A stretch of 12,927 nt of DNA from Candidatus Cloacimonadota bacterium (GTDB lineage Bacteria; Cloacimonadota; Cloacimonadia; Cloacimonadales; TCS61), in contig JAFGEH010000119.1 of NCBI GenBank assembly GCA_016931665.1, forward strand, positions 1-12,927. The letters are read 5' to 3'. Numbering within the stretch: position 1 is the stretch's first letter; each line of letters opens with the position of its first letter. The notes under the pieces were generated by a model, which saw nothing but the letters and a program-made list of their open reading frames with translations, was not told the origin of the DNA and searched no databases. Of this stretch, positions 1-7,641 are shown in pieces. A program made the position numbers and the translations under genes.

Positions 1-363
1 ACTACTCTGGATTTCCTCTACAATTTCACTCCTGCCCAGGATGAGATCGTTCCTCCCGCCGCCGCCGGTATAATCAATGTCTATCCCAACCCGTTTAATC
101 CTTCCGTTACCATTCAGTACCAGCTGCCGGCAGACTGCCCGGATGCCGGATTAACCATCTATAACGTGAGAGGCCAATTAATCAGATCATATCCCTTTGA
201 TCCCTCAACCCATGAATCCGTCGGAAGCCGGATTTTTACTATAAATTCGATAACCTGGGACGGCAGGGATAATGCAGGCCGTCGGGTAGGAAGTGGTATA
301 TATCTGGTCCGCCTGCAGGGTGTCGGTAATAATCCGCCTCGAAAGATAATGCTTCTCAAATAA
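1..363 (+). CDS. C-terminal part of a secreted protein with a type IX secretion-type sorting domain (5' partial)
   Basis: The reading frame is open from base 1 to the TAA at 361-363, giving the last 120 residues of a protein that starts upstream of the window. The visible part begins with a short linker. Then comes the classic C-terminal sorting signature: YPNPFNPS at local residues 28-35 followed by TIQYQLP, LTIYNVRGQLIR near 51-62, WDGRDNAG at 86-93, SGIYLVRL at 98-105, and the basic ending RKIMLLK. This is the FlgD-Ig-like/T9SS type A C-terminal domain, which directs export through the outer membrane and is usually removed or anchored at the surface. The catalytic or adhesive part lies outside the window, so its function cannot be told. 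A GTG at 166 could be mistaken for a start, but the conserved domain extends well upstream of it. It ends 11 nt before purSL, with no room for a terminator between them. Confidence 0.9.
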   Translation, partial: TTLDFLYNFTPAQDEIVPPAAAGIINVYPNPFNPSVTIQYQLPADCPDAGLTIYNVRGQLIRSYPFDPSTHESVGSRIFTINSITWDGRDNAGRRVGSGIYLVRLQGVGNNPPRKIMLLK

Positions 364-365
364 AT

Positions 366-371
366 GAGGGA
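366..371 (+). promoter_or_regulatory. Ribosome binding site of purSL
   Basis: GAGGGA lies 3 nt before the GTG at 375. The same GAGGGAA-NN-start arrangement precedes the gene at 4259, which supports the GTG. The ATG at 364 and the TTG at 373 are in a frame that stops at 376-378. Confidence 0.65.
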
Positions 372-374
372 ATT

Positions 375-3374
375 GTGATCAATCGAATTCAGCTTGTATT
401 GAAACCGGAGATCCCGGATGTAGTCGGAGAGAAGATCAGGAGGGATGCCGGAAACTATCTCCAGATAGAAACCGGCCGAGTAAAGACTGGCAAAATCTAT
501 AATATAACTTACGATCTGACCCCGGAGCAGATTGCCACTTTTGCCCGACAGGGGCTGGCAGACGGGATTTTGCATGATGTTTATACCAACTCAATGTTTA
601 ATGATCCTCTCTATCAGACATTCGTATTGGTAGCCCGATTACCGGGAGTAACGGACGATGAAGGGATGTCTGCCCAGAGAACCTTGAGTGATATCCTTGA
701 CCTCGGTCTGGATACTGCTACTCAGCACATTTTTTCGCAGGATATTTACCTGTTTGAAAGTAATCTGCCGGATAACATCCTCCAGCAGCTGGCTCATGAC
801 CTGCTGGGCAATCCCCTGGTTAATCATTTCGAGTATGGTTCTGCTGGTAAAAGAATTGATTACATGCCTTATGTTGAGATCAGTACTTCCGGTCAATATG
901 AAACAGTAGATATTTTGGTGGAAGATGAGCAGTTACTCGCCCTGTCGCGGGAGAGATTACTATCATTGAATCTGGAAGAGATGCAAGCGATCCGTGATTA
1001 TTTCCGGAACCCGGAAAGGCAATCGGAAAGAAAGTTGAGGGGATTGCCCTCCCTGCCTACGGATTGTGAATTGGAAGTGCTGGCTCAGACCTGGAGTGAG
1101 CATTGTAAACACAAGGAATTCAGTGCAGTGATCGAATTTACCGACCTCAACAGCGGCGAGACCCTGCAGATTGATTCTCTGTTCCAAACTTATATTAAAC
1201 AGTCTACCGAGATTATCAGACAGAGACTCTCTGAACAGGGAAACAACTGGCTGCTCAAGGTTTTTTCCGATAATGCCGGTGTTGTGAAAATCGACGATGA
1301 TCATGTCTTTGTCTGGAAAGTGGAAACTCATAATTCTCCTTCTGCCATTGATCCTTACGGTGGCGCTATCACGGGTATTCTGGGCAATAACCGCGATCCT
1401 CTGGGAACCGGGGTCGGCGGAGGAAGGTTGCTCTTCAATACCAATGTTCTCTGTTTCGGGCCACCGGATTACAGTCAGCCTCTGCTGCCAGGTCAGTTAC
1501 ATCCCCGCCGGGTTTTGGCCGGGGTCCGGCACGGTATCGAGGATGGCGGAAATAAATCCGGTATTCCCACCGTTAACGGAGCGATCGTCTTCGATGACCG
1601 TTACAGCGGTAAACCCCTGGTTTATTGCGGTACCGGCGGTGTTATGCCCATGTCTTATCAGGGTCGCAGCTCCTGGGAGAAACGGATCGATCCCGGCGAT
1701 CTTATCTTCATGGCCGGGGGCAGAGTTGGTAAAGATGGGATTCACGGCGCTACATTCTCTTCTGCCGAGATCAACGAACATTCTCCCCAGTCGGCTGTCC
1801 AGATCGGTAGTCCCATCACCCAGAAGCTGTTATCTGATTTTCTGGAAGAAGCCTGCCGGTTGGGATTGGTCAAATGCTCCACCGATAACGGAGCGGGCGG
1901 ACTTTCCTCTTCGGTGGGCGAATTAGCTCAAATCAGCGGCGGAGCCCGGGTAGATCTGGAGAATGTACCCCTCAAGTATGCCAATCTGGCACCCTGGGAG
2001 ATATTCATATCCGAATCTCAGGAAAGGATGACTCTGGTCATTGAACCTTCTGAACGCGCAGCCCTGTTGGAACTTGCCGCCCGGCGGGAAGTGGAAATGA
2101 CGGAGGTGGGAATTTTCACTGATTCCGGCCTGCTGGAAGTGTATTACGGGAAAGTACCCGTCTGCCAGCTGGATCTGGCTTTTCTGCATCATGGCGTACC
2201 GCGCAAATACCTGCAGGCAGAATGGAGTAACCCTTCCCTGCCGGAAACTGTCCTGCCGGAAATCAGCGATTTCAGCCGGGTAGTTCTGCAGCTGATGGGC
2301 AGTTACAATATCTGTTCGCGAGAAGCTGTGATCCGTCAGTATGACCATGAAGTCAAGGGGAAGACCATTATCAAGCCTCTGATGGGACCCGCCGGCAAAA
2401 CACCACAGGATGCAGCTGTGCTCAGGCTCTTTCATGATTCCTGGGCTGGTATTGCCGTTAGTAACGGGATATTGCCCCGCTATGGTGATCTCGATCCTTA
2501 TCAGATGAGTGCCGGAGCCTTCGATGAAGCAGTTCGCCAGATCATTGCTGTAGGCGGATTACTGCCCTTCCCCGCCAACCATGAGGAAAACCTGTTCTGG
2601 TCAGTGAATGATAATTTCTGCGTGCCAGATTCTGCTTATGATCCGGTGCATAATCCGGACGGCAAACAGAAACTGGGCAAGCTTGTCCGCATGAATCAAG
2701 CGCTGTTCGATATGTCTACTTTCTTCAATATTCCCCTGACCTCTGGCAAGGACAGTATGAAGAACGATTTCAAGTCCGCTGGACGGAAAATATCTGTTCC
2801 CCCAACTATCCTCTATTCTATGGTGGCAAAAATCCCTGATGTGAGAAAGACGGTGACTTCCGACCTGAAAGCCGCTGGTGACCTGATATATCAGCTTGGG
2901 GAAACTTATAATGAATTGGGGGGCTCAGAATTTTTCCGATTGTTCGGGGCAACTGGAACTCAGGTTCCGCAAGTGAGAAAGGGAACAGCTCTTGACCTGT
3001 ACCTGAAAGTGATGCAGGCTAACCGCTCAGGGCTGATCCAATCCTGTCATGATATTTCCGATGGCGGCCTGGCTGTGGCTCTGGCCGAAACGTTGTTCGG
3101 CACCGGGCTGGGAGCTGATATCTCTTTGCTGGATAATGAACTGTCTCCGGTTGTCCAGCTGTTCTCTGAATCGCACTCCCGGTTTATCGCTTCTGTACGG
3201 AGAGAAGACCAGACTGAATTTGAGAAACTCATGGCAGGCAGAGTCCGCCTGCTGGGAGAAGTCACGGAAAGTGGCTGTCTGCAAGTCAGGATCGGTGAGA
3301 ACCTTCTATTCGATCTGACCGTGAGCGCCCTGCAGGAAGCGTGGGATAGCCCCTTGTCTTCCGTGCTTATCTGA
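375..3374 (+). CDS. purL: Phosphoribosylformylglycinamidine synthase, fused PurS-PurL type (PurSL)
   Basis: It catalyses ATP-dependent conversion of FGAR to FGAM using ammonia delivered by PurQ; this is step 4 of purine synthesis, in the cytoplasm. It has 999 residues. Residues ~1-80 and ~81-160 look like two tandem PurS-like folds, replacing the separate small PurS subunit. PurL follows, with SEHCKHKEF at 241-249, VETHNSPSAIDPYGG at 316-330, GGRVGKDGIHGATFSS at 448-463, SESQERM at 546-552, QYDHEV at 655-660, SGKDSMKND at 790-798 and CHDISDGGLA at 891-900. There is no glutaminase domain at the C-terminus, unlike the ~1300-residue E. coli type, and purQ follows directly. Length and motifs match the PurSL group of Geobacter-type bacteria as I recall it; NSPS in place of NHPS seems to be a group feature. 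The start is GTG with a good ribosome binding site. It ends 23 nt before purQ. Confidence 0.95.
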   Translation: MINRIQLVLKPEIPDVVGEKIRRDAGNYLQIETGRVKTGKIYNITYDLTPEQIATFARQGLADGILHDVYTNSMFNDPLYQTFVLVARLPGVTDDEGMSAQRTLSDILDLGLDTATQHIFSQDIYLFESNLPDNILQQLAHDLLGNPLVNHFEYGSAGKRIDYMPYVEISTSGQYETVDILVEDEQLLALSRERLLSLNLEEMQAIRDYFRNPERQSERKLRGLPSLPTDCELEVLAQTWSEHCKHKEFSAVIEFTDLNSGETLQIDSLFQTYIKQSTEIIRQRLSEQGNNWLLKVFSDNAGVVKIDDDHVFVWKVETHNSPSAIDPYGGAITGILGNNRDPLGTGVGGGRLLFNTNVLCFGPPDYSQPLLPGQLHPRRVLAGVRHGIEDGGNKSGIPTVNGAIVFDDRYSGKPLVYCGTGGVMPMSYQGRSSWEKRIDPGDLIFMAGGRVGKDGIHGATFSSAEINEHSPQSAVQIGSPITQKLLSDFLEEACRLGLVKCSTDNGAGGLSSSVGELAQISGGARVDLENVPLKYANLAPWEIFISESQERMTLVIEPSERAALLELAARREVEMTEVGIFTDSGLLEVYYGKVPVCQLDLAFLHHGVPRKYLQAEWSNPSLPETVLPEISDFSRVVLQLMGSYNICSREAVIRQYDHEVKGKTIIKPLMGPAGKTPQDAAVLRLFHDSWAGIAVSNGILPRYGDLDPYQMSAGAFDEAVRQIIAVGGLLPFPANHEENLFWSVNDNFCVPDSAYDPVHNPDGKQKLGKLVRMNQALFDMSTFFNIPLTSGKDSMKNDFKSAGRKISVPPTILYSMVAKIPDVRKTVTSDLKAAGDLIYQLGETYNELGGSEFFRLFGATGTQVPQVRKGTALDLYLKVMQANRSGLIQSCHDISDGGLAVALAETLFGTGLGADISLLDNELSPVVQLFSESHSRFIASVRREDQTEFEKLMAGRVRLLGEVTESGCLQVRIGENLLFDLTVSALQEAWDSPLSSVLI

Positions 3375-3382
3375 TAGTGGAG

Positions 3383-3389
3383 AAGGAAG
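3383..3389 (+). promoter_or_regulatory. Ribosome binding site deciding the purQ start
   Basis: AAGGAAG lies 8 nt before the ATG at 3398. A GTG at 3377 is in frame but lies upstream of this site and adds seven residues (MEKEVSD) not expected before the conserved VKALVITGYG strand. The ATG is therefore preferred. Confidence 0.7.
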
Positions 3390-3397
3390 TTTCTGAT

Positions 3398-4216
3398 ATG
3401 GTAAAAGCTTTAGTGATAACTGGTTATGGAATTAATTGTGAAGAGGAAATGGCAGCTGCCTATCGGCTGGCCAGTGCGCAGGCGGAGATAGTTCATCTGA
3501 ATGATATCTTTCAGGAAAGGATTTCCATTCATGATTACGACATCCTGAATTTTCCCGGGGGATTTTCCTTCGGTGATGATCTTGGTTCCGGCAAAGTTCT
3601 TGCTAATAAAATGCTGTACAGGAACAAGCTCTCAGGAAAGACCTTTCTTAGAGATATCAGGGAATTTCTAGCTGCCGGTAAATTCCTGATGGGTGTCTGC
3701 AACGGATTCCAGTTCCTGGTGAAGATGGGGCTGTTGCCGGATGTAAATGGCAGCCAACAGCAGGAAGTCACTCTTACTCGGAATAATTCAGGTCGGTTTG
3801 AGGACCGCTGGTGTCATCTGCAGGTGAATTCTGAAAGTAATACTCCTTTCCTGAAAGGTATCAAGCAGCTTTACCTGCCGGTTCGGCATGGAGAAGGTAA
3901 ATTGATCATACCCGGAAAAATTCAGCAGCGGGTCGTGGAAAACAGGCTGAATTGTCTGAGTTACTGCACGGCTGGCGGAGAACCGACTTCCCGCTATCCG
4001 GAGAACCCCAACGGCTCCCATCTGAATTGTGCTGCACTCTGCAATGACTCAGGGCAGATCTTGGGACTGATGCCTCACCCCGAAGCCTTCCTCTCCCTGT
4101 ATAATCATCCGAACTGGTGCCGGCTGCGAAGAGAGGATTCGGCCATCAGTGAAGCAGGAGAAGGTCTGCAGATCTTTCGGAATATTGTTGAACATGTGGC
4201 CGGAAACAGAGTATGA
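3398..4216 (+). CDS. purQ: Phosphoribosylformylglycinamidine synthase glutaminase subunit PurQ
   Basis: This class I glutamine amidotransferase hydrolyses glutamine and channels ammonia to PurSL for FGAM formation. From the ATG at 3398 it has 272 residues, slightly longer than the ~230-residue Bacillus type and close to PurQ partners of PurSL proteins. Visible motifs are VKALVITGYG at 2-11, FPGGFSFGDDLGSGK at 52-66, the nucleophile elbow GVCNGFQ with Cys101, PVRHGEGK at 161-168, NPNGS at 203-207, and MPHPEA with His227 and Glu229 completing the Cys-His-Glu triad. It follows purSL by 23 nt and is surely cotranscribed. The 42-nt gap after it, leading to the aminotransferase-like gene, is the largest in the operon and holds no clear terminator hairpin. 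Confidence 0.96.
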   Translation: MVKALVITGYGINCEEEMAAAYRLASAQAEIVHLNDIFQERISIHDYDILNFPGGFSFGDDLGSGKVLANKMLYRNKLSGKTFLRDIREFLAAGKFLMGVCNGFQFLVKMGLLPDVNGSQQQEVTLTRNNSGRFEDRWCHLQVNSESNTPFLKGIKQLYLPVRHGEGKLIIPGKIQQRVVENRLNCLSYCTAGGEPTSRYPENPNGSHLNCAALCNDSGQILGLMPHPEAFLSLYNHPNWCRLRREDSAISEAGEGLQIFRNIVEHVAGNRV

Positions 4217-4258
4217 ACTCTGTGGCAGAAGCCGGGATGATTTTCTATTGAGGGAACA

Positions 4259-5995
4259 ATGGAAATTGAAAAAATGATGCAGGAACTGGAATGGCTGCGC
4301 CGGGAAATAATCGGCCGCAACCTGCTGTTCCGCACCTGTTTCGGTGAAAAACCGCTGGTCTATGCCGATTATACCGCCAGTGGACGGAATCTGCTTTTTG
4401 TAGAAAATTATATGCTGCAGGTCATGAAATACTACGCCAATACCCACACCGAAGATGATTATACCGGCAAAACCATGACAACTCTGCTGCATGAAGCGGA
4501 AAAGATCATCAAACAGCTGGTGAATGCCGGACCCGGCGGTAAGATCATCTTTACCGAATCAGGGACAACCGGAGGTATAACCCGCCTGCAACAGATTTTG
4601 GGCGTTTACTGGCCTCCCGCTACCAAGCGGCGGGTGGATTCCTTTCTGAAAAGCTGCCTGAGCCGTTATCCCGGCAGAGAAAAATGTAATGAACAACTCC
4701 TCAATTACTTCGACGAAAATAAACCCGTCGTCTTTGTCGGGCCTTACGAACATCATTCCAATGAAATCATGTGGCGCCGGACCCTCTGCGAAGTGATCGA
4801 AATTTCTCTGAATGACCAGGGAGAAATCGACCTGCTCGCCCTGGAAAGTACTGTCTCATCCCCGATTTACAATCACCGGCCCAAAATCGGTTCTTTCTCG
4901 GCAGCTTCCAATGTAACTGGGATAAAAACGCCTGTCTATGAGGTCGCCCGTATCCTGCATGAACATAATGCGCTGGCCTGTTTCGATTTCGCCGCCTGCG
5001 CACCTTATGTGGAAATTGATATGAATCGCGATGAACAAAGCTGCTTCGATGCCATTTTCCTCTCACCCCATAAATTTCTGGGCGGACCCGGCACCTCCGG
5101 CCTGCTGATCTTCAATGAAAAAATTTATCCACGCGACCTTCCTCCCTGTATAGCTGCCGGCGGTACCGTGGACTATGTCTCTCCCCAGCGGGAAAAATAT
5201 ATCGATGATATCGAGACCAGAGAAAAGCCCGGTACTCCCGCCATTCTTCAGAATATCAAGGCTGCCCTGGTTTTTCAATTGAAAGAGAAAGTCGGTATTA
5301 GAAAAATTGAAACCATCGAAAAATTTCTGATCGCTGATTTCTATAATCATTTTCAGGATAATTCCGGTATTGTCCTCTACGGCCCAACCGACCCCGGCAA
5401 GAAAGTGGCCATCATTCCCTTTAATATTGTTCATGGAACCAGGGTACTTCATCCTAAATTCGTTACCAGGCTGATGAACGACCTGTTCGGTATCCAGACC
5501 AGGGCAGGCTGCTCCTGTGCCGGACCCTATGGACACAGATTGCTGCAGATCAGCGATGAAATCTCCAGATACTATCAGTGCGCTATCGGTCTGGATCATT
5601 ACAGCGGACTGAAACCGGGCTGGGTCAGGTTGAACCTGCACTACACCCTCTCCCGGCCGGAATATGATTATCTTGTTCGAGTGGTAGATTTTATGATCAA
5701 ATATGCCTGCCGTTTCCTGCCCCTTTATGTTTTTGATTTCAGCACCGGCGACTGGCATCATATATCGGAAAAAGAATGTCACCTGCCCCTGACCCTGGAA
5801 TTTGCGGAAGTTTTACAGGCACCCGGTTTTAAACCGGAAATTATGGAGAATATCGAAGAACTCTTTCAGACCAATCTGAAAAAAACTCTTACCCTGGCAG
5901 AATCACTTTCCGAAGTAGCGGATTACCCTGTTTTTGAAAATGAGATCGAAAGACTGATGTTTTTTAATGTAATAAATTACGTAAATAAAAGATAA
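4259..5995 (+). CDS. Class V aminotransferase-fold PLP enzyme, cysteine-desulfurase-like, unknown substrate
   Basis: It has 578 residues, much longer than SufS or IscS (~400). The fold type I core is clear: YADYTASGR at 35-43, ESGTTGGITRL at 100-110, YEHHSNEIMWR at 163-173 (the His that stacks on PLP), FSAASNVTG at 213-221, FDFAACAPY at 242-250 (Asp243 to the pyridine nitrogen), and SPHKFLGGPGTSG at 269-281 with the Schiff-base Lys272. Near the C-terminal domain, RAGCSCAGPYG at 415-425 aligns with the RTGHHCA active-site loop of SufS, placing Cys420 at the persulfide cysteine and adding Cys418. Residues ~475-578 are an extension I do not recognise. The family is widespread as 'aminotransferase class V-fold', with no assigned role that I know. 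GAGGGA precedes the ATG. It sits between purQ and purH with the operon's spacing and similar codon use, so it looks resident. It may be a cysteine desulfurase or lyase; its substrate is unknown. Confidence 0.85.
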   Translation: MEIEKMMQELEWLRREIIGRNLLFRTCFGEKPLVYADYTASGRNLLFVENYMLQVMKYYANTHTEDDYTGKTMTTLLHEAEKIIKQLVNAGPGGKIIFTESGTTGGITRLQQILGVYWPPATKRRVDSFLKSCLSRYPGREKCNEQLLNYFDENKPVVFVGPYEHHSNEIMWRRTLCEVIEISLNDQGEIDLLALESTVSSPIYNHRPKIGSFSAASNVTGIKTPVYEVARILHEHNALACFDFAACAPYVEIDMNRDEQSCFDAIFLSPHKFLGGPGTSGLLIFNEKIYPRDLPPCIAAGGTVDYVSPQREKYIDDIETREKPGTPAILQNIKAALVFQLKEKVGIRKIETIEKFLIADFYNHFQDNSGIVLYGPTDPGKKVAIIPFNIVHGTRVLHPKFVTRLMNDLFGIQTRAGCSCAGPYGHRLLQISDEISRYYQCAIGLDHYSGLKPGWVRLNLHYTLSRPEYDYLVRVVDFMIKYACRFLPLYVFDFSTGDWHHISEKECHLPLTLEFAEVLQAPGFKPEIMENIEELFQTNLKKTLTLAESLSEVADYPVFENEIERLMFFNVINYVNKR

Positions 5996-6001
5996 AAAGG
6001 G
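5996..6001 (+). promoter_or_regulatory. Ribosome binding site deciding the purH start
   Basis: AAAGGG lies 5 nt before the ATG at 6007. It is only 2 nt from the in-frame GTG at 6004, so the ATG is the better start. Confidence 0.55.
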
Positions 6002-6006
6002 CTGTG

Positions 6007-7632
6007 ATGGATTATATCAGGATCAGAAAGGCGCTGATCAGTGTTTCGGATAAAACCGGAATTTGTGGAATCGCCGCTTTCCTGCACGAAAACGGCTGCG
6101 AGATAATTTCCACCGGCGGTACGGGACAAGCACTGCAGTCAGCAGGCATACCTTACACGGAAATCAGCCGGATAACCGGCAACCCGGAAGCCTTCGGCGG
6201 CAGGATGAAAACCATCTCCTACCAGATCGAATCCGCCCTGTTGTTTGACCGGGAAAAGGACGCCAACGAAGCCGCCCGGCTGGGCATAGAACCAATAGAT
6301 ATAGTCATCTGTAACCTGTATCCCTTTGCTAAAGTTAAGGAAGCCGGGGCTAATCTGGAAACTTTGATCGAAAATATCGATATCGGTGGGCCGACTATGC
6401 TGCGGGCTGCTGCTAAAAATTACCAGAGTGTGGCAGCGGTTACCGATTTGACAGATTATCCCGACCTGATGGCTGAAATGAAAGCCAATAACCTGTCATT
6501 GTCTCTGGCCACCCGGCACAGGCTGATGCTGAAAACCTTCAACTACACAGCCGATTATGACAGCCTGATCGCCACCACTCTGGATCAGCAGGCGGGGCAG
6601 CGTACCCTGCGGCTTGCTTTTAAGGATGGCCTGCCTCTGCGTTACGGAGAAAATTCTCATCAGCAGGGCTGGTTCTACCGCGGCCGGAATGATTCACCCT
6701 CGCTGTCCGATCTCAGGATATTGCACGGCAAAGAGTTATCCTTCAATAATATTGCCGATATCCAGAGCGCTGTGGAATCAGTCAGGGGGCTTTTGAACTA
6801 TGGTTGTGCCATCATTAAACATAAGAATCCCTGCGGACTGGCTCAGGCTGCAGATCAGCTTAGGGCCTTCCAACTGGCCTGGGAGGGGGATCCCGTATCC
6901 GCCTTCGGTTCAATTATAGCCTTTAATAAAACATTAGATCTGGCTGCGGCGGAATTCCTGAGATTGAATGATCCCGATAAAAGCTGCAGGAAATTTATCG
7001 AAGTGATCATCGCTCCCGCATTTTCGGAAGCTGCCCTGAATTATCTGAAATTTCATAAGAACCTGAGAATTGTGGCAATAAACCCGGCTGCCTTGACCGG
7101 CACCTTCGATTATAAATTCATGAATAATTCACTTCTGATGCAGGATACAGATTCCACCTTATACTCTCAACTGGAAAATGTAACAGAAAACCACTATGAT
7201 ACTTCTGCCAATCTCGACCTGATCGAATTCGGCCTGCAGGCTGTCCGCCAGCTTAAATCCAATGCCATAGTCATTGTTAGAAAAAAACCGGACGACAGCT
7301 GCCAGTTGCTGGGAATGGGAGCAGGGCAGCCCAACAGACTGGTTTCAACCAGGCTGGCTCTGGATAAGAGCCGGGAAAATCTGGAACGTGAATTTTCTCA
7401 AAAAAAGAGTGATCTAGATCTTCCAGCCTATGTCCGTCAGGTCCTAACTGATTCTCTTCTCATCTCAGATGCTTTTTTCCCGTTTCCCGACAATGTTGAA
7501 CTGGCAGCTGCGGCAGGAATAAAAAACATACTCCAGCCGGGAGGATCTCTGCGCGATAAAGCTGTGATCCAGACTTGTAATAATCTGAGTGTTGCCATGG
7601 TCTTTACCGGTACCAGGCATTTTAAGCATTAA
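6007..7632 (+). CDS. purH: Bifunctional AICAR formyltransferase / IMP cyclohydrolase PurH
   Basis: It performs the last two steps to IMP: formyl transfer from 10-formyl-THF to AICAR, then ring closure. From ATG 6007 it has 541 residues, the usual length. The N-terminal MGS-like cyclohydrolase domain (~1-145) shows ALISVSDKTGI, STGGTG at 35-40, GRMKTI at 65-70, NLYPF at 103-107, ENIDIGGPTMLRAAAKN at 122-138. Lys68, Tyr105, Asp125 and Lys137 therefore sit where the family's functional residues are. The formyltransferase domain has LRYGENSHQQGWFY at 211-224, IKHKNPCG at 270-277 (catalytic Lys271-His272), GDPVSAFGS at 294-302, ISDAFFPF at 486-493, QPGGS at 510-514 and FTGTRHFKH at the end. Oddly, the usual TLHPxIHGG segment after GRxKT is replaced by ISYQIESALLF. 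It lies 11 nt after the PLP enzyme gene and 9 nt before the cysteine-rich gene. Confidence 0.95.
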   Translation: MDYIRIRKALISVSDKTGICGIAAFLHENGCEIISTGGTGQALQSAGIPYTEISRITGNPEAFGGRMKTISYQIESALLFDREKDANEAARLGIEPIDIVICNLYPFAKVKEAGANLETLIENIDIGGPTMLRAAAKNYQSVAAVTDLTDYPDLMAEMKANNLSLSLATRHRLMLKTFNYTADYDSLIATTLDQQAGQRTLRLAFKDGLPLRYGENSHQQGWFYRGRNDSPSLSDLRILHGKELSFNNIADIQSAVESVRGLLNYGCAIIKHKNPCGLAQAADQLRAFQLAWEGDPVSAFGSIIAFNKTLDLAAAEFLRLNDPDKSCRKFIEVIIAPAFSEAALNYLKFHKNLRIVAINPAALTGTFDYKFMNNSLLMQDTDSTLYSQLENVTENHYDTSANLDLIEFGLQAVRQLKSNAIVIVRKKPDDSCQLLGMGAGQPNRLVSTRLALDKSRENLEREFSQKKSDLDLPAYVRQVLTDSLLISDAFFPFPDNVELAAAAGIKNILQPGGSLRDKAVIQTCNNLSVAMVFTGTRHFKH

Positions 7633-7641
7633 CAGGAAAAT

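Noticed and set aside
159..575. Antisense open frame of 138 codons
   Set aside because: It runs across the end of the sorting-domain gene and the start of purSL on the opposite strand. It has no recognisable motif and both underlying plus-strand genes are well supported.
1297..1926. Alternative-frame plus-strand open frame of 209 codons in purSL
   Set aside because: It overlaps the VETHN and GGRVGKDG motif regions of PurSL and has no ribosome binding site or recognisable domain.
1923..2435. Antisense open frame of 170 codons within purSL
   Set aside because: It lies wholly inside a strongly conserved plus-strand gene and shows no family motif; it is a composition shadow.
3377..3397. Upstream GTG start for purQ
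   Set aside because: The ribosome binding site AAGGAAG lies downstream of it and points to the ATG at 3398, where the conserved sequence begins.
4217..4258. Possible terminator or regulatory site in the largest intergenic gap
   Set aside because: No GC-rich hairpin followed by a T run is visible; only the ribosome binding site GAGGGA at its end is recognisable.
5063..5782. Antisense open frame of 239 codons within the PLP enzyme gene
   Set aside because: Despite its length it covers the conserved SPHKFLGG to RAGCSCAGPYG region of the plus-strand protein and resembles no known family.
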